From positions 434,001-498,000 of the forward strand of contig CAVXYY010000001.1 in NCBI GenBank assembly GCA_963766195.1: DNA of 64,000 nt. Direction: 5' to 3'. This document shows, piece by piece, positions 46,325 to 54,798 of the stretch (the first letter of the stretch is position 1; each line of letters opens with the position of its first letter). The translations under genes were made by a program, and so were the position numbers. The DNA comes from JAHEFT01 sp963766195. Its GTDB lineage: Bacteria > Pseudomonadota > Gammaproteobacteria > Xanthomonadales > SZUA-36. Below the pieces are notes generated by a model that saw only the letters and a list, made by a program, of their open reading frames with translations, did not search any database and had not been told where the DNA came from.

Positions 46325-46813
46325 TTATCTGGCCTCACCGCCAAACCCAAAATCCGAGATCACTCCGCCTTTGTGTTTTTCCAGTTCGGTATAGAGATCC
46401 GTAAACAGCGCATTGGCTTCGCAGAACGGTTTGCAGCCCGGCTGCTCCAGGAACTGGGCTGCTTCCCTGGCGAAGACGCTCCACTCTTCCTCCGGCAGGT
46501 TGCCCCTTTCGTAAAGCTTGAACAATTTCCACCACTGGTTGGCATAGCAACGGAGCAGGAAGTTGAATTGAACCACTTCCTCTGCATTCAACAAACCCGG
46601 ATTCTGACAACCGCGATCGAGCACAGAGGCAAGGGCCGGATGACTGGCAACCACGACGTTGATGTCGTTGAAGCCGGCCATGGTGCTTTCATAAGTGGCC
46701 GTTGCGACCGCCAGAGTGTTCTGCTTGATCTGGACCGCGAGGTAAACCAAAGTGATCAAAACAGCCAAAGCGCCCAGCAATTCACCAACTGCAGCTATCG
46801 CATCCCAATTCAT
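46325..46813 (-). CDS. Small membrane-anchored protein of unknown function
   Basis: 162 residues from the ATG at 46813. One N-terminal helix (VGELLGALAVLITLVYLAVQIKQ) is followed by a soluble helical domain with three cysteines (RGCQNPG, LLRCYANQ, PGCKPFC). The ATG overlaps the stop of the upstream aminopeptidase gene (ATGA), so translation is coupled. Similar proteins with the GALAV...YLAVQIRQN start are common in marine gammaproteobacteria but have no assigned role. Confidence 0.6.
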   Translation of the reverse strand: MNWDAIAAVGELLGALAVLITLVYLAVQIKQNTLAVATATYESTMAGFNDINVVVASHPALASVLDRGCQNPGLLNAEEVVQFNFLLRCYANQWWKLFKLYERGNLPEEEWSVFAREAAQFLEQPGCKPFCEANALFTDLYTELEKHKGGVISDFGFGGEAR

Positions 46814-48624
46814 ATGATCCCCGTCCCGGTCATATCCTTCAGCGGCCGCGTGGCCTGCCGCAGCCATGCGGCGTCCTGCTCCTGCAGTCGCGGACTGAGC
46901 TCGCGAAACACCCGTTCATGGTAGTTGTCGATCCAGTCGGCTTCCGGCGGCGTCAGTAAGGACGGTTCCAGCAGGCGCAGGTCGAACGGCGCCAGGGTCA
47001 GCGCCTCGAACGCCATCATCGGTGGTCCGTCGCCGGTGTCCGTCCCATGTTCGCGCACCACCACCAGGTTTTCGCAGCGGATACCATAACAGCCGTCCTT
47101 GTAGTAACCCGGTTCGTTGCTGACCACCATGCCGGGCGTCAGCGCATGGCCGTTGTATTGCTTGGCGATGCGCTGCGGTCCCTCGTGCACACTGAGGAAT
47201 GAGCCCACGCCGTGCCCGGTACCGTGGTCGTAGTCCAGGCCTTCGTTCCACAGGAATTGCCGCGCGAGCACGTCGAGTTGCGTGCCGGTCGTGCCGGCCG
47301 GGAATATCGCCCGGTCCAGCGCGATGTGGCCCTTGAGCACCAGCGTGAAGCGCCGCCGGATTTCATCCGCGGGCTTGCCGATAGCGATGGTGCGGGTGAT
47401 GTCCGTGGTGCCATCCAGGTACTGGCCTCCACTGTCTACCAGGTAGGCCGAATCCATGGCCAGCCGGGTCACTTCCGGGGTATTGAGATGGTTGTAATGG
47501 CACATCGCCGCGTTGACGGCCGCCGCTGAAATGGTGTCGAAACTGGGCCCGCGGAAGTGGTCACCCTGGGCCCTGAAATCGTACAGGCGATCGGACAGCA
47601 CGGCCTCGGTATGCAGGCGTCCGGCGGCCACCTCTTCGTCGAGCCAGCGCAAAAACCGGACCATGGCCACGCCGTCCCGGCGGTGGGCCTCGCGCATGCC
47701 GTGGATTTCCACCGGGTTCTTGCACGCCTTGGGCTGAATCACCGGGTCAGCGCCAGCGATCAACCCGGCGCCGGCATCAAGCAGTTCCAGCTGGCAGTGG
47801 GCGTTGGCCGTGTCCGGGTCAGCCAGCACCTTCTTTCCCGACAGGGTCCTGAATGACGCAGCAGCCGCGGCCTCGGGCAGCGCCTCGACCCCTTCCCCGA
47901 CATGCTGCTCGAATCCTTCCGGGATTTTTGCCGGATCGGTGAAAAACTGCACGCGGCCGTCTTTGAACAGCAAACCGTATCCCAGCACCACCGGCTGGCA
48001 AGGCACGTCCTGTCCGCGGATGTTCAGCAGCCAGGCCATGGAATCGGCCGCGAACACCAGGGCTGCGTCCGCTCCTTTTCCGGCCAGCGAAGCACCGATC
48101 TCCCGCCGCTTGTCCCGGCTGGACTGGCCGGTGAGTGTTTCCGGCAGCAACAGCGCCGGGGCAACGAGCGGACCGGGGCGGTCGTCCCAGCAGGCATCCA
48201 CCACGTTCTCTTCCGTTCGCACCAGTTCGATCCCGGCCCCGCCCAGCGTTTTTTCGGCGTCCAGGTACCAGCGATAGGGGTGCATCCGCGGGTCACAGCC
48301 GACCCGGGAGGCGGCCTGGAGTTGCCCGGCCAGCCACGGCAGATGGGGCGTCTCGAGCAAGTGAAGCACTTCGAACAGGTCCCCGGGAACCTGCTTCCTG
48401 ACCTGCACCGTGTAACGCCCGTCGACAAAAATCGCCGCCCGGTCCCGCAGTACGATGACCATGCCCGCCGACCCGGTAAAACCGCTGATCCAGCGCAGCC
48501 GCTCGTTGCGTTCGGGAATGTACTCACCCAGGTACTCGTCGGCGCGGGGAATGATCCAGGCATCCAGCCCGAGGCTGGACATGTGCTGGCGAACCCTGGC
48601 CAGCCTTTCGGCGATGTTTGTCAT
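46810..48624 (-). CDS. Xaa-Pro aminopeptidase, three-domain M24B form
   Basis: 604 residues. Two creatinase-like N-terminal domains precede the pita-bread domain, which holds all metal ligands: Asp in YLVDSGGQYLDGTTDITRT (two), His in HGTGHGVG, Glu in VVSNEPGYY and Glu in RCENLVVV. The length and the closing WIDNYHERVFRELSPRL segment match the eukaryote-like XPNPEP1 branch rather than E. coli PepP. It removes the residue before proline at the N-terminus of peptides in the cytoplasm. It shares an operon with the small membrane protein at 46325. Confidence 0.93.
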   Translation of the reverse strand: MTNIAERLARVRQHMSSLGLDAWIIPRADEYLGEYIPERNERLRWISGFTGSAGMVIVLRDRAAIFVDGRYTVQVRKQVPGDLFEVLHLLETPHLPWLAGQLQAASRVGCDPRMHPYRWYLDAEKTLGGAGIELVRTEENVVDACWDDRPGPLVAPALLLPETLTGQSSRDKRREIGASLAGKGADAALVFAADSMAWLLNIRGQDVPCQPVVLGYGLLFKDGRVQFFTDPAKIPEGFEQHVGEGVEALPEAAAAASFRTLSGKKVLADPDTANAHCQLELLDAGAGLIAGADPVIQPKACKNPVEIHGMREAHRRDGVAMVRFLRWLDEEVAAGRLHTEAVLSDRLYDFRAQGDHFRGPSFDTISAAAVNAAMCHYNHLNTPEVTRLAMDSAYLVDSGGQYLDGTTDITRTIAIGKPADEIRRRFTLVLKGHIALDRAIFPAGTTGTQLDVLARQFLWNEGLDYDHGTGHGVGSFLSVHEGPQRIAKQYNGHALTPGMVVSNEPGYYKDGCYGIRCENLVVVREHGTDTGDGPPMMAFEALTLAPFDLRLLEPSLLTPPEADWIDNYHERVFRELSPRLQEQDAAWLRQATRPLKDMTGTGII

Positions 48625-48684
48625 GGTTTCATTCTAAGTCAATTGCTATCAACACTCCTACAGCCCGAACCGTTCCTGCAGCCT

Positions 48685-48732
48685 AGAGCGGACGGATCCA
48701 ATTTAATTCAAAAATTGTATCCGGCCCCATTT
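48685..48732. repeat. Degenerate GGCCGGATAC palindrome between divergent genes
   Basis: The right arm (AAATTGTATCCGGCCCCATTT) is intact, but the left arm (GCGGACGGATCCAATTT) has drifted. It lies between the divergent starts at 48624 and 48900, so here it cannot serve as a simple terminator. Confidence 0.6.
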
Positions 48733-48780
48733 AGAGAAATCTTTACCAGATCTCTACAAACTAAATTTTTATAAATTTTT

Positions 48781-48808
48781 TTGAAAATACTCTTGATTTA
48801 TCTATACA
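48781..48808 (+). promoter_or_regulatory. Possible sigma-70-type promoter of the fasciclin gene
   Basis: TTGAAA (48781-48786) and TATACA (48803-48808) are 16 bases apart, about 90 bases upstream of the ATG at 48900, in a very AT-rich stretch. Confidence 0.4.
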
Positions 48809-48899
48809 GAACCTGTACATTTATTTCCGAGGCTTACAGATAAAGCTCTAAACGACGAGTTAATCAATGTATTTATCACTGCTACCAATGGAGATAGAA

Positions 48900-49481
48900 A
48901 TGTACAATACCTTTACAAAACTGAAATCCACCGCCATCGCGGTTATTGCTTCTTCCGCCCTTCTGCTTGCAGGTCCTGCAATGGCAGCACCTAAAGACAA
49001 GACCCCTGGCAAGCCGGGCACGAACAACATTGTCGAGATCGCCATCGCAGTTAATGGGCAACTCGGCGTTTTTGACACGCTCCTGGCTGCAGCAACCTGC
49101 GACTATTTCGAAGGCGCCGTTGTGGACATCCTTACCGGCTCGAGCAAAGTGACCCTGTTCGCTCCCGTCGACAGCGCCTTTGCAGATCTCGGTCTGGACG
49201 AAACCAATGTGTGCGATGCGTTTGCCGCGACTCCCAATGCGCTATTGACCATCCTTGCCTATCACGTGACCGATGGACGTCGCTTCTCCAACAGCGCGTT
49301 CAACCGCAACGGCAACAGCAAGGAAATTGAAATGCTGCTTGGCTCGGGCTACATCACCACCGAAGATGGCATGATTTATGGCACGAACAATGCAGAACCG
49401 ACCGAAATCGTCGGTGATTTCTTCGACATCAACGCCAGCAACGGCGTGATCCACGTGATCGACACGGTACTGCTCCCCTAA
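48900..49481 (+). CDS. Secreted fasciclin-domain protein
   Basis: 193 residues from the ATG at 48900 (ribosome site GGAGATAG; an upstream start at 48867 is less likely). Signal peptide (IAVIASSALLLAGPAMA), then one FAS1 domain: FDTLLAAATCDYFEGAVVDIL, VTLFAPVDSAFADLG (H1 box), LLTILAYHVTDGR and NGVIHVIDTVLLP (H2 box). Single-domain FAS1 proteins mediate adhesion or matrix contacts. A long AT-rich leader and its own terminator (49513-49540) mark it as a stand-alone, probably well-expressed gene. Confidence 0.92.
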   Translation: MYNTFTKLKSTAIAVIASSALLLAGPAMAAPKDKTPGKPGTNNIVEIAIAVNGQLGVFDTLLAAATCDYFEGAVVDILTGSSKVTLFAPVDSAFADLGLDETNVCDAFAATPNALLTILAYHVTDGRRFSNSAFNRNGNSKEIEMLLGSGYITTEDGMIYGTNNAEPTEIVGDFFDINASNGVIHVIDTVLLP

Positions 49482-49512
49482 GCCCAACTCCCTCGCTGTG
49501 TGTGCTCCCCTC

Positions 49513-49540
49513 ACCGCCCCTATACGGGGCGGTTTTTTTT
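49513..49540 (+). terminator. Rho-independent terminator of the fasciclin gene
   Basis: ACCGCCCC, loop TATAC, GGGGCGGT and then seven T. It lies about 30 bases after the stop at 49481. Confidence 0.88.
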
Positions 49541-49548
49541 GAAGAGCT

Positions 49549-49592
49549 AAAGGGGCCGGATACAAATCCAAAAATTGTATCCGGCCCCTTTT
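49549..49592. repeat. GGGGCCGGATACAAAT palindrome
   Basis: AAAGGGGCCGGATACAAAT and ATTGTATCCGGCCCCTTTT form a stem with few mismatches. It directly follows the fasciclin terminator and precedes the higBA genes. Confidence 0.7.
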
Positions 49593-49650
49593 ACGCGAAC
49601 CGTGCCCACAGACAGTTGTTGCGTGATGCGCAACACGCTATCCTCGCTCT

Positions 49651-49929
49651 GTGATCAAGTCCTTTCGACACAAAGGGTTGCAGCGGCTCTATGAGACAGG
49701 CAAAGCGTCTGGTGTTCAAACCGCACATGTCAGTCGCTTGAGAATGCAATTGACGGCGCTCGACACGGCCCGGGATATAGATGATATGAATATCCCCGGT
49801 TTTAAATTGCACGCGCTGAAAGGCAAAGTGAAGGGACGCTGGTCAATTTCAGTCAGTGGCAATTGGGGGATCACGTTTGAGTTCCGGGAAGGAAATGCTT
49901 TTGTTTTGGATTACGAGGATTATCACTAA
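49651..49929 (+). CDS. higB: HigB-type toxin
   Basis: 92 residues from a GTG. IKSFRHKGLQRLYETGKASGVQTAHVSRLRMQLTALDTARDIDDMNIPGFKLHALKGKVKGRWSISVSGNWGITFEF is the full RelE/HigB fold of the RelE-like group encoded upstream of its antitoxin. It cuts mRNA on the ribosome. Its stop overlaps the antitoxin ATG by one base (TAATG). Confidence 0.93.
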   Translation: MIKSFRHKGLQRLYETGKASGVQTAHVSRLRMQLTALDTARDIDDMNIPGFKLHALKGKVKGRWSISVSGNWGITFEFREGNAFVLDYEDYH

Positions 49930-50222
49930 TGGTCATGCACAATCCACCACATCCAGGAGAGTTTATTCGCTCAGTTTATCTGGAGCCCTTCGGCATGAGC
50001 GCACGCGCTTTGGCCGATAGCCTGGCCGTGTCGCCTTCTACTCTGAACAGGGTCATCACCGGCAAGAGTGGAATCAGCCCCGATATGGCATTGCGGTTGT
50101 CAAAGGCGTTAGGCAGATCCGCGGAAAGCTGGCTTGCCATGCAGGATCATTACGATCTTTGGCAGGCCAAACAACATGCAAAGCTAGATCGCGTGCAGCA
50201 GATTGAATTCATAGCTGTATAA
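49929..50222 (+). CDS. higA: HigA-type antitoxin
   Basis: 97 residues. NPPHPGEFIRSVYLEPFGMSARALADSLAVSPSTLNRVITGKSGISPDMALRLSKALGRSAESWLAMQDHYDLWQA is the classic HigA/VapI helix-turn-helix. It binds HigB and represses the operon. Confidence 0.95.
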   Translation: MVMHNPPHPGEFIRSVYLEPFGMSARALADSLAVSPSTLNRVITGKSGISPDMALRLSKALGRSAESWLAMQDHYDLWQAKQHAKLDRVQQIEFIAV

Positions 50223-50262
50223 CAAATCAAATACAACCCCATAACCCAAACGAGAATCCCAA

Positions 50263-52179
50263 ATGAGCCATCCATTCGCCCGTTTACTGCTTTCCACCAC
50301 CCTTATCGCCCTTTTGGCGGCCTGCGCCCAGGACCCGGAGCCCGAGACTGCCGCAGCGCCTGCCCCGGCGCCCGCCCAGGTACCTGCTGAAGACCTCGCC
50401 GAACAGGTCGCCCGCATGGGTGCGATCGGATATTCCTACGGCGGCACGTTCTCGCCGGACGGGCAACGCATTGCCTTCATCAGCAACGCCTCGGGTGTGC
50501 CCAATGTGTGGGTCGCGAATATCGATGGCAGCGGACTGAAACAGGTGACGGACTCCCAGGACCAGGTGGGCGGCGTGTCCTGGAACCCGGTGAACGACAC
50601 CCTGGCCGTCGACATCGCCCCTGGCGGCGGCATGAACCGCCAGCTCTACCTGCTGCCGGCGGAAGGCGGCGAGATGCAGATGATTACGGCCGGCGGACAG
50701 GTGAACAACTGGCTGACCGGCTGGAGCGATGACGGGCGCTACCTGAGTTACTCCAGCAGCGTCGAGAACGAGGCCGGCATGGACTGCTGGGTGCTCGATA
50801 CCCAGACCGGTGAAAGCCGTCTGATCGCGAAGAACAATGGCATAGGCCGCTGCCAACTTTCACCGGACGCCACGCAGGCCGTAGCCTGGCGCATGGTCAG
50901 CCGCGGCGACACCAACCTCTTCCTGGTGGACCTCAAGGACGGGGCCGAGCAACTCCTGACCCCGCACGTCGGTGTGGCCGAGTCCGAGAGCCCGCTGTGG
51001 CTGGATGGCGACACGGTCGTGTTCGCCAGCAATGTCGACCGCGAGATGCTCGCGCTGGCTAAAGTCGAGATCACCGACGGCACGGCCGGCGAGCTGGCAT
51101 TCCTGGCCGGGCGGGACGACGCCGAACTGGACAGCATGGACATGCTGGCCGACGGCCGGCTGTTGCTGAACTGGAACGCCGTGGGGCGCAGCGAACTGGC
51201 GTACTTCGACCCGGCCACGGGCGCGATGACGCCCGGGCCCGGGCTGCCGGCGGAGATTGCCGGCGAGCCGGTGGCATCGGAGGACGGACGGCAGGTGGTG
51301 ATATCAGTTTCAGGCGCCGCCGCGCCCACCAATGTGTGGCGCCTGGACCCGGCCAGCGGCGCCTTCACGCGGATTTCGCAAACGCCGCACGAGGGCGTGG
51401 ACCTGGGCAGCCTGGTCAGCCCGGTGCTGAAAACCTACCCTGCCCACGACGGGCTGGAGCTGAGCGGCTGGTACTACAAGCCCAGTGGCGTGGACGCGCC
51501 GGGGCCGATGGTGCTGAGCTTCCACGGCGGGCCCGAGGGCCAGTCGCGGCCGTCTTTCAGCGCCACCTTCCAGGCGCTGCTGAGCCGTGGCATCGCAGTG
51601 TTCGCGCCCAACGTGCGCGGCTCGTCGGGCTTCGGCAAGACCTTCGTCAACCTGGACAACGGCGCGCTGCGCTTTGACGGCGTCAAGGACATCGAGGCGA
51701 CGGTGAAGTTTGTCACCGAAGCTAACCTGGCCGAGGCCGGGCGCATCGGCATCATGGGCGGCAGCTACGGCGGCTACATGGTGATGGCCGGACTCACCGG
51801 GTACCCCGACCTGTTCGCCGCCGGCGCCGACCTGTTCGGGGTGGTGAACTTCGAGACCTTCTTCGCCAACACCGAGCCGTGGATGGCGGCGATATCCACC
51901 GTGGAATACGGCGACCCGGTGACCGACAAGGAACTGCTGGAGCAGCTCTCACCCATCCACAAAGTCGACCGCGTGGTCGCCCCGACCATCGTGCTGCACG
52001 GCGCCAACGACACCAACGTGCCGGTGGTGGAGGCTGAGCAGGTGGTGGAGAACCTGAAGGCGCGGGGCGTGCCGGTGAAGTACGTGCTGTTCCCCGACGA
52101 GGGCCACGGCTGGGGCAAGATGGAGAACCGGGTGACTTCAGACGTGGAGATTGTCAGGTGGTTCGAGGAGCATTTGTGA
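50263..52179 (+). CDS. S9-family peptidase lipoprotein (dipeptidyl-peptidase-like)
   Basis: 638 residues with lipobox (ALLAAC) and an Ala/Pro linker. A beta-propeller with TFSPDGQRIAFISNASGVPNVW-type blades is followed by the hydrolase domain with Ser501 (GGSYGGYM), Asp583 (HGANDTNVP) and His615 (DEGHGW). A typical S9C/DPP-like enzyme acting in the periplasm. It is intact, unlike its relative at 42341-44384. The start codon follows higA by 40 bases, so read-through from the TA operon is possible. Confidence 0.93.
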   Translation: MSHPFARLLLSTTLIALLAACAQDPEPETAAAPAPAPAQVPAEDLAEQVARMGAIGYSYGGTFSPDGQRIAFISNASGVPNVWVANIDGSGLKQVTDSQDQVGGVSWNPVNDTLAVDIAPGGGMNRQLYLLPAEGGEMQMITAGGQVNNWLTGWSDDGRYLSYSSSVENEAGMDCWVLDTQTGESRLIAKNNGIGRCQLSPDATQAVAWRMVSRGDTNLFLVDLKDGAEQLLTPHVGVAESESPLWLDGDTVVFASNVDREMLALAKVEITDGTAGELAFLAGRDDAELDSMDMLADGRLLLNWNAVGRSELAYFDPATGAMTPGPGLPAEIAGEPVASEDGRQVVISVSGAAAPTNVWRLDPASGAFTRISQTPHEGVDLGSLVSPVLKTYPAHDGLELSGWYYKPSGVDAPGPMVLSFHGGPEGQSRPSFSATFQALLSRGIAVFAPNVRGSSGFGKTFVNLDNGALRFDGVKDIEATVKFVTEANLAEAGRIGIMGGSYGGYMVMAGLTGYPDLFAAGADLFGVVNFETFFANTEPWMAAISTVEYGDPVTDKELLEQLSPIHKVDRVVAPTIVLHGANDTNVPVVEAEQVVENLKARGVPVKYVLFPDEGHGWGKMENRVTSDVEIVRWFEEHL

Positions 52180-52247
52180 GGGGGCTGCTGAGTTCAAACG
52201 TCAGGCCATGTAAAATTCGGTCACCACATCCAACCCGAGGACCCGCT

Positions 52248-52811
52248 ATGAGAACCGCCATCATCACCGCCCTGCTGCTGCTTGCCGCCCCCGCGCTGTG
52301 CGCCGGCGCCGACAGCGCCGACATGCCCACCATTACCACCACGCAGACCGTGAAACTTACCGCCAGTGTGGTAGCCGTCGACACCGCCAAACGCACCGTT
52401 ACGCTGCGCGGCCCCGAAGGTGACGAACACACCCTGGATCTGCCCGAAGCCCGGCGCCTGGACGAAGTGGCGGTGGGCGACACCGTACTGGCCGAATACG
52501 CCCAGAAGCTGACCCTGGAACTGGTCGCCGGCAACGGCGCCCCGCCCGGCAGCGGCAGCCTGAGCAGCAGGAAAGCCGGCCCGGCCAGCGAGCCGCCCGG
52601 CGGCGTGTTCACCGAGACCCACATTTCCATGGCCACGGTCAGCGCCATCGACCTGGAAAACAACACCTTCAAGCTAAAGTGGGATGACGGCGAAAAGGAA
52701 TACGTCGCCAGCAACCCCGAAAACCTGAAAAAAGCCAAGGTGGGCGACTACGTGATGGTGACTTACTCAACAGCGCTGGCGTTGCAGCTGCAGAAAGTCG
52801 AGGCGCGTTAG
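52248..52811 (+). CDS. Exported protein with two copies of a small beta domain
   Basis: 187 residues from the ATG at 52248 (GAGG ribosome site) with signal peptide (IITALLLLAAPALCAGA). The mature protein is a duplicated unit: ASVVAVDTAKRTVTLRGPEG... VGDTVLAEYAQKLTLEL (about 40-95) and ATVSAIDLENNTFKLKWDDG... VGDYVMVTYSTALALQLQKV (about 128-185), joined by a flexible Gly/Ser/Pro linker. Each half looks like a small OB- or SH3-like barrel. I do not recognise a named family; a periplasmic binding role is possible. Confidence 0.6.
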   Translation: MRTAIITALLLLAAPALCAGADSADMPTITTTQTVKLTASVVAVDTAKRTVTLRGPEGDEHTLDLPEARRLDEVAVGDTVLAEYAQKLTLELVAGNGAPPGSGSLSSRKAGPASEPPGGVFTETHISMATVSAIDLENNTFKLKWDDGEKEYVASNPENLKKAKVGDYVMVTYSTALALQLQKVEAR

Positions 52812-52824
52812 AAAAAGGGGCTAG

Positions 52825-52872
52825 AAAAAGGGGCCGGATACATTTAATTCAGAAAACGTATCCGGCCCCATT
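52825..52872. repeat. GGGGCCGGATACATTT palindrome filling a convergent gap
   Basis: AAAAAGGGGCCGGATAC...GTATCCGGCCCCATTA, preceded by a partial duplicate of its left end (GAAAAAGGGGCTA at 52811-52823). It fills the 62 bases between the convergent stops at 52811 and 52874, so a bidirectional terminator role fits. Confidence 0.7.
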
Positions 52873-52873
52873 A

Positions 52874-53848
52874 TTATTGCCCCATCGCCGCGTCGATCAT
52901 CCCGATCAATTGTTCCCGGCTGTAGCTGTAGGGCTGGCGCTCGTTCAGTTCGATCAGCTCGCTGATCAGCTTGCTGATGGTCCTTTGGGCTTCATCCTGG
53001 TTAGGAACAACCAGGTAGCGGGGCTTGGGGTTGTCGTCGAACAACGCATGCACGGCCGCCGCCGCGACCTCGTCCGGTTCCTTGAACTGACTGCGGTCTT
53101 CGGGACGATTGGTGAAGCCGGCCCACTCCTCGGCGTACTGCGTGTCGGCACGCTGCACGCCGCTTTGCGCGATCCGGGCACGGGCGCTTGCAGTGATATC
53201 AGATTTGAAATTACCCGGCTCGATCGCGCTGACTTTGACGCCGAAGCGAGCCATTTCCAGCGCCAGCGTGTCGCTGTACGCTTCGATGGCATGCTTGCTC
53301 ATGGTGTACAGGCCGCCCATCGGCCAGGCCAGCACACCGGAAATTGAACTGATGTTGACGATGCGGCCTTGCGACTCGATGATCAGGGGCGCGAAAGCCT
53401 GGGTCACGCGGTAAACGCCGTAAACATTGATGTCGAACAACCATTGCAGTTCGCCAATGTCCGTTTCGATCAGCGGACCTCCGGTGAATACGCCGGCATT
53501 GTTGACCAGCCCGTACAAGCCACGGCCGCCTTTCCGCACGGTTTCCACGGCTGCGTCAATTTCATCCTGAACCGTGACATCCAGCCGCACGGCCTCGACG
53601 TTCTCCAGCGCATTCAAGGCATCGAGATCCTTCTGACTGCGCGCACCGGCATAGACGAAGTAACCCTGGGAGGCCAGCAACTCGGTAATACGCAGGCCGA
53701 TGCCGGAACTGGCGCCGGTGACCAGCACGGCTTTGTTCGCGTTCTCCGGGGCCTGCGCATCGGCCACAACGGGCGTTGACAGGCAAAAGAGCAACAGGGC
53801 GGCCAGGCATGCGGCGCGGCCCGTATTCAGTATGAAACCCATCCTCAT
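52874..53848 (-). CDS. Short-chain dehydrogenase/reductase with signal peptide
   Basis: 324 residues with a GAGGAG ribosome site. The Rossmann fold is typical: VLVTGASSGIGLRITELLA (cofactor), VRLDVT, LVNNAGVFTGG, NISSISG and the active pair Tyr-x-x-x-Lys in LYTMSKHAIEAYSD, then EPGNFKSD. The surprise is the N-terminal 32 residues (ACLAALLLFCLSTPVVADAQA), a good Sec signal with a cleavage site. SDRs need NAD(P), which is not normally available outside the cytoplasm. The segment may instead act as a membrane anchor facing inward. Confidence 0.85.
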   Translation of the reverse strand: MRMGFILNTGRAACLAALLLFCLSTPVVADAQAPENANKAVLVTGASSGIGLRITELLASQGYFVYAGARSQKDLDALNALENVEAVRLDVTVQDEIDAAVETVRKGGRGLYGLVNNAGVFTGGPLIETDIGELQWLFDINVYGVYRVTQAFAPLIIESQGRIVNISSISGVLAWPMGGLYTMSKHAIEAYSDTLALEMARFGVKVSAIEPGNFKSDITASARARIAQSGVQRADTQYAEEWAGFTNRPEDRSQFKEPDEVAAAAVHALFDDNPKPRYLVVPNQDEAQRTISKLISELIELNERQPYSYSREQLIGMIDAAMGQ

Positions 53849-53914
53849 GGTGAGATCTCTCCTCGGTTAAAAGTCGGGATAGCGTAGCAGAAAGGGCAAA
53901 AAAGCAAAAAAAGC

Positions 53915-53967
53915 AAAAAAGGGGCCGGATACATTTAGTGGTTAGAATGTATCCGGCCCCCTTTTTT
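53915..53967. repeat. GGGGCCGGATACATTT palindrome between divergent genes
   Basis: A stem of the same family, preceded by AAAAAAGC repeats that look like stuttered copies of its left end. It lies between the divergent SDR (53848) and TerC (53983) starts and ends 15 bases before the TerC ATG, so it makes up most of that leader. Confidence 0.7.
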
Positions 53968-53982
53968 CCCGGACGCAAGCAC

Positions 53983-54769
53983 ATGACCGAATACCTGTTA
54001 AGCCTCATCGTCGATCCCAATGCCTGGATCGCCCTGGCCACGCTGGTGACCATGGAAGTCGTTCTGGGCATCGACAACCTGATCTTCATATCCGTCCTGA
54101 CCAACAAGCTGCCCCCCGACAAGCGGGAGAACGCGCGTCGGATCGGTATTGGCGGCGCGCTGATCCTGCGCCTGCTGCTGTTGGGAACAATCGCCTTCAT
54201 CATCGGCCTGACTCAGCCGGTGTTCGAGGTGTTCGGCAAGGGCTTTTCCTGGCGTGACCTGATTCTCATCGCGGGTGGCGTGTTCCTGGTGTGGAAGGCA
54301 ACGAAGGAGATTCACCACAATGTCGACCCGGTCCCTGAGCATGACCTGTTCGACACCAGCCAGGCAGCGTTGAGTGTGTCCGCCGCCATCGCGCAGATCC
54401 TGTTGCTGGACCTGGTGTTTTCCCTGGACAGCATCATCACAGCCGTTGGCATGACCGATCACATCCCGATCATGGTAATCGCGGTGGTTGTTGCCGTGAC
54501 CGTGATGTTACTGGCAGCGACGCCCATGGCGAATTTCATTCAGCGCAATCCGACCATCGTCATGCTGGCGCTGGCTTTCCTGCTGCTTGATCGGCACTAC
54601 GCTCATCGCAGAAGGCTTCGGCGCACACGTTCCAAAGGGGTATATCTATGCCGCGATGGCATTTTCTGCGCTGGTCGAGGGCCTGAACATGTTGTCGCGA
54701 CGCGCGCGGCGGCGGCGAGCTGAACGAGCGAAAAAGGGAAAAAAGGGGCCGGATACAATTAATGGTTAA
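53983..54769 (+). pseudogene. TerC-family membrane protein, one frameshift
   Basis: About 261 residues when repaired, with seven helices. MEVVLGIDNLIFISVL and LLLDLVFSLDSIITAVGM carry the paired Asp residues of TerC/YoaE transporters, thought to move divalent metals. The frame changes at 54587-54588, where one extra T splits LALAFLLL from IGTTLIAEGFGAHVPKGYIYAAMAFSALVEGLNML, an exact TerC ending. Without the shift, the protein would end in unrelated sequence at 54723. In the corrected frame the last residues (KKGPDTING) are encoded by the repeat at 54739. The perfect match on both sides favours a sequence error. Confidence 0.85.
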
Positions 54770-54789
54770 AATGTATCCGGCCCCATTTT
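54739..54789. repeat. GGGGCCGGATACAATT palindrome filling a convergent gap
   Basis: AAAAAAGGGGCCGGATACAATT and its complement (ATGTATCCGGCCCCATTTT) lie between the end of TerC and the stop of the barrel gene at 54799. In the corrected TerC frame the left arm is translated and supplies the stop codon. Confidence 0.7.
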
Positions 54790-54798
54790 ATTCCCTCG

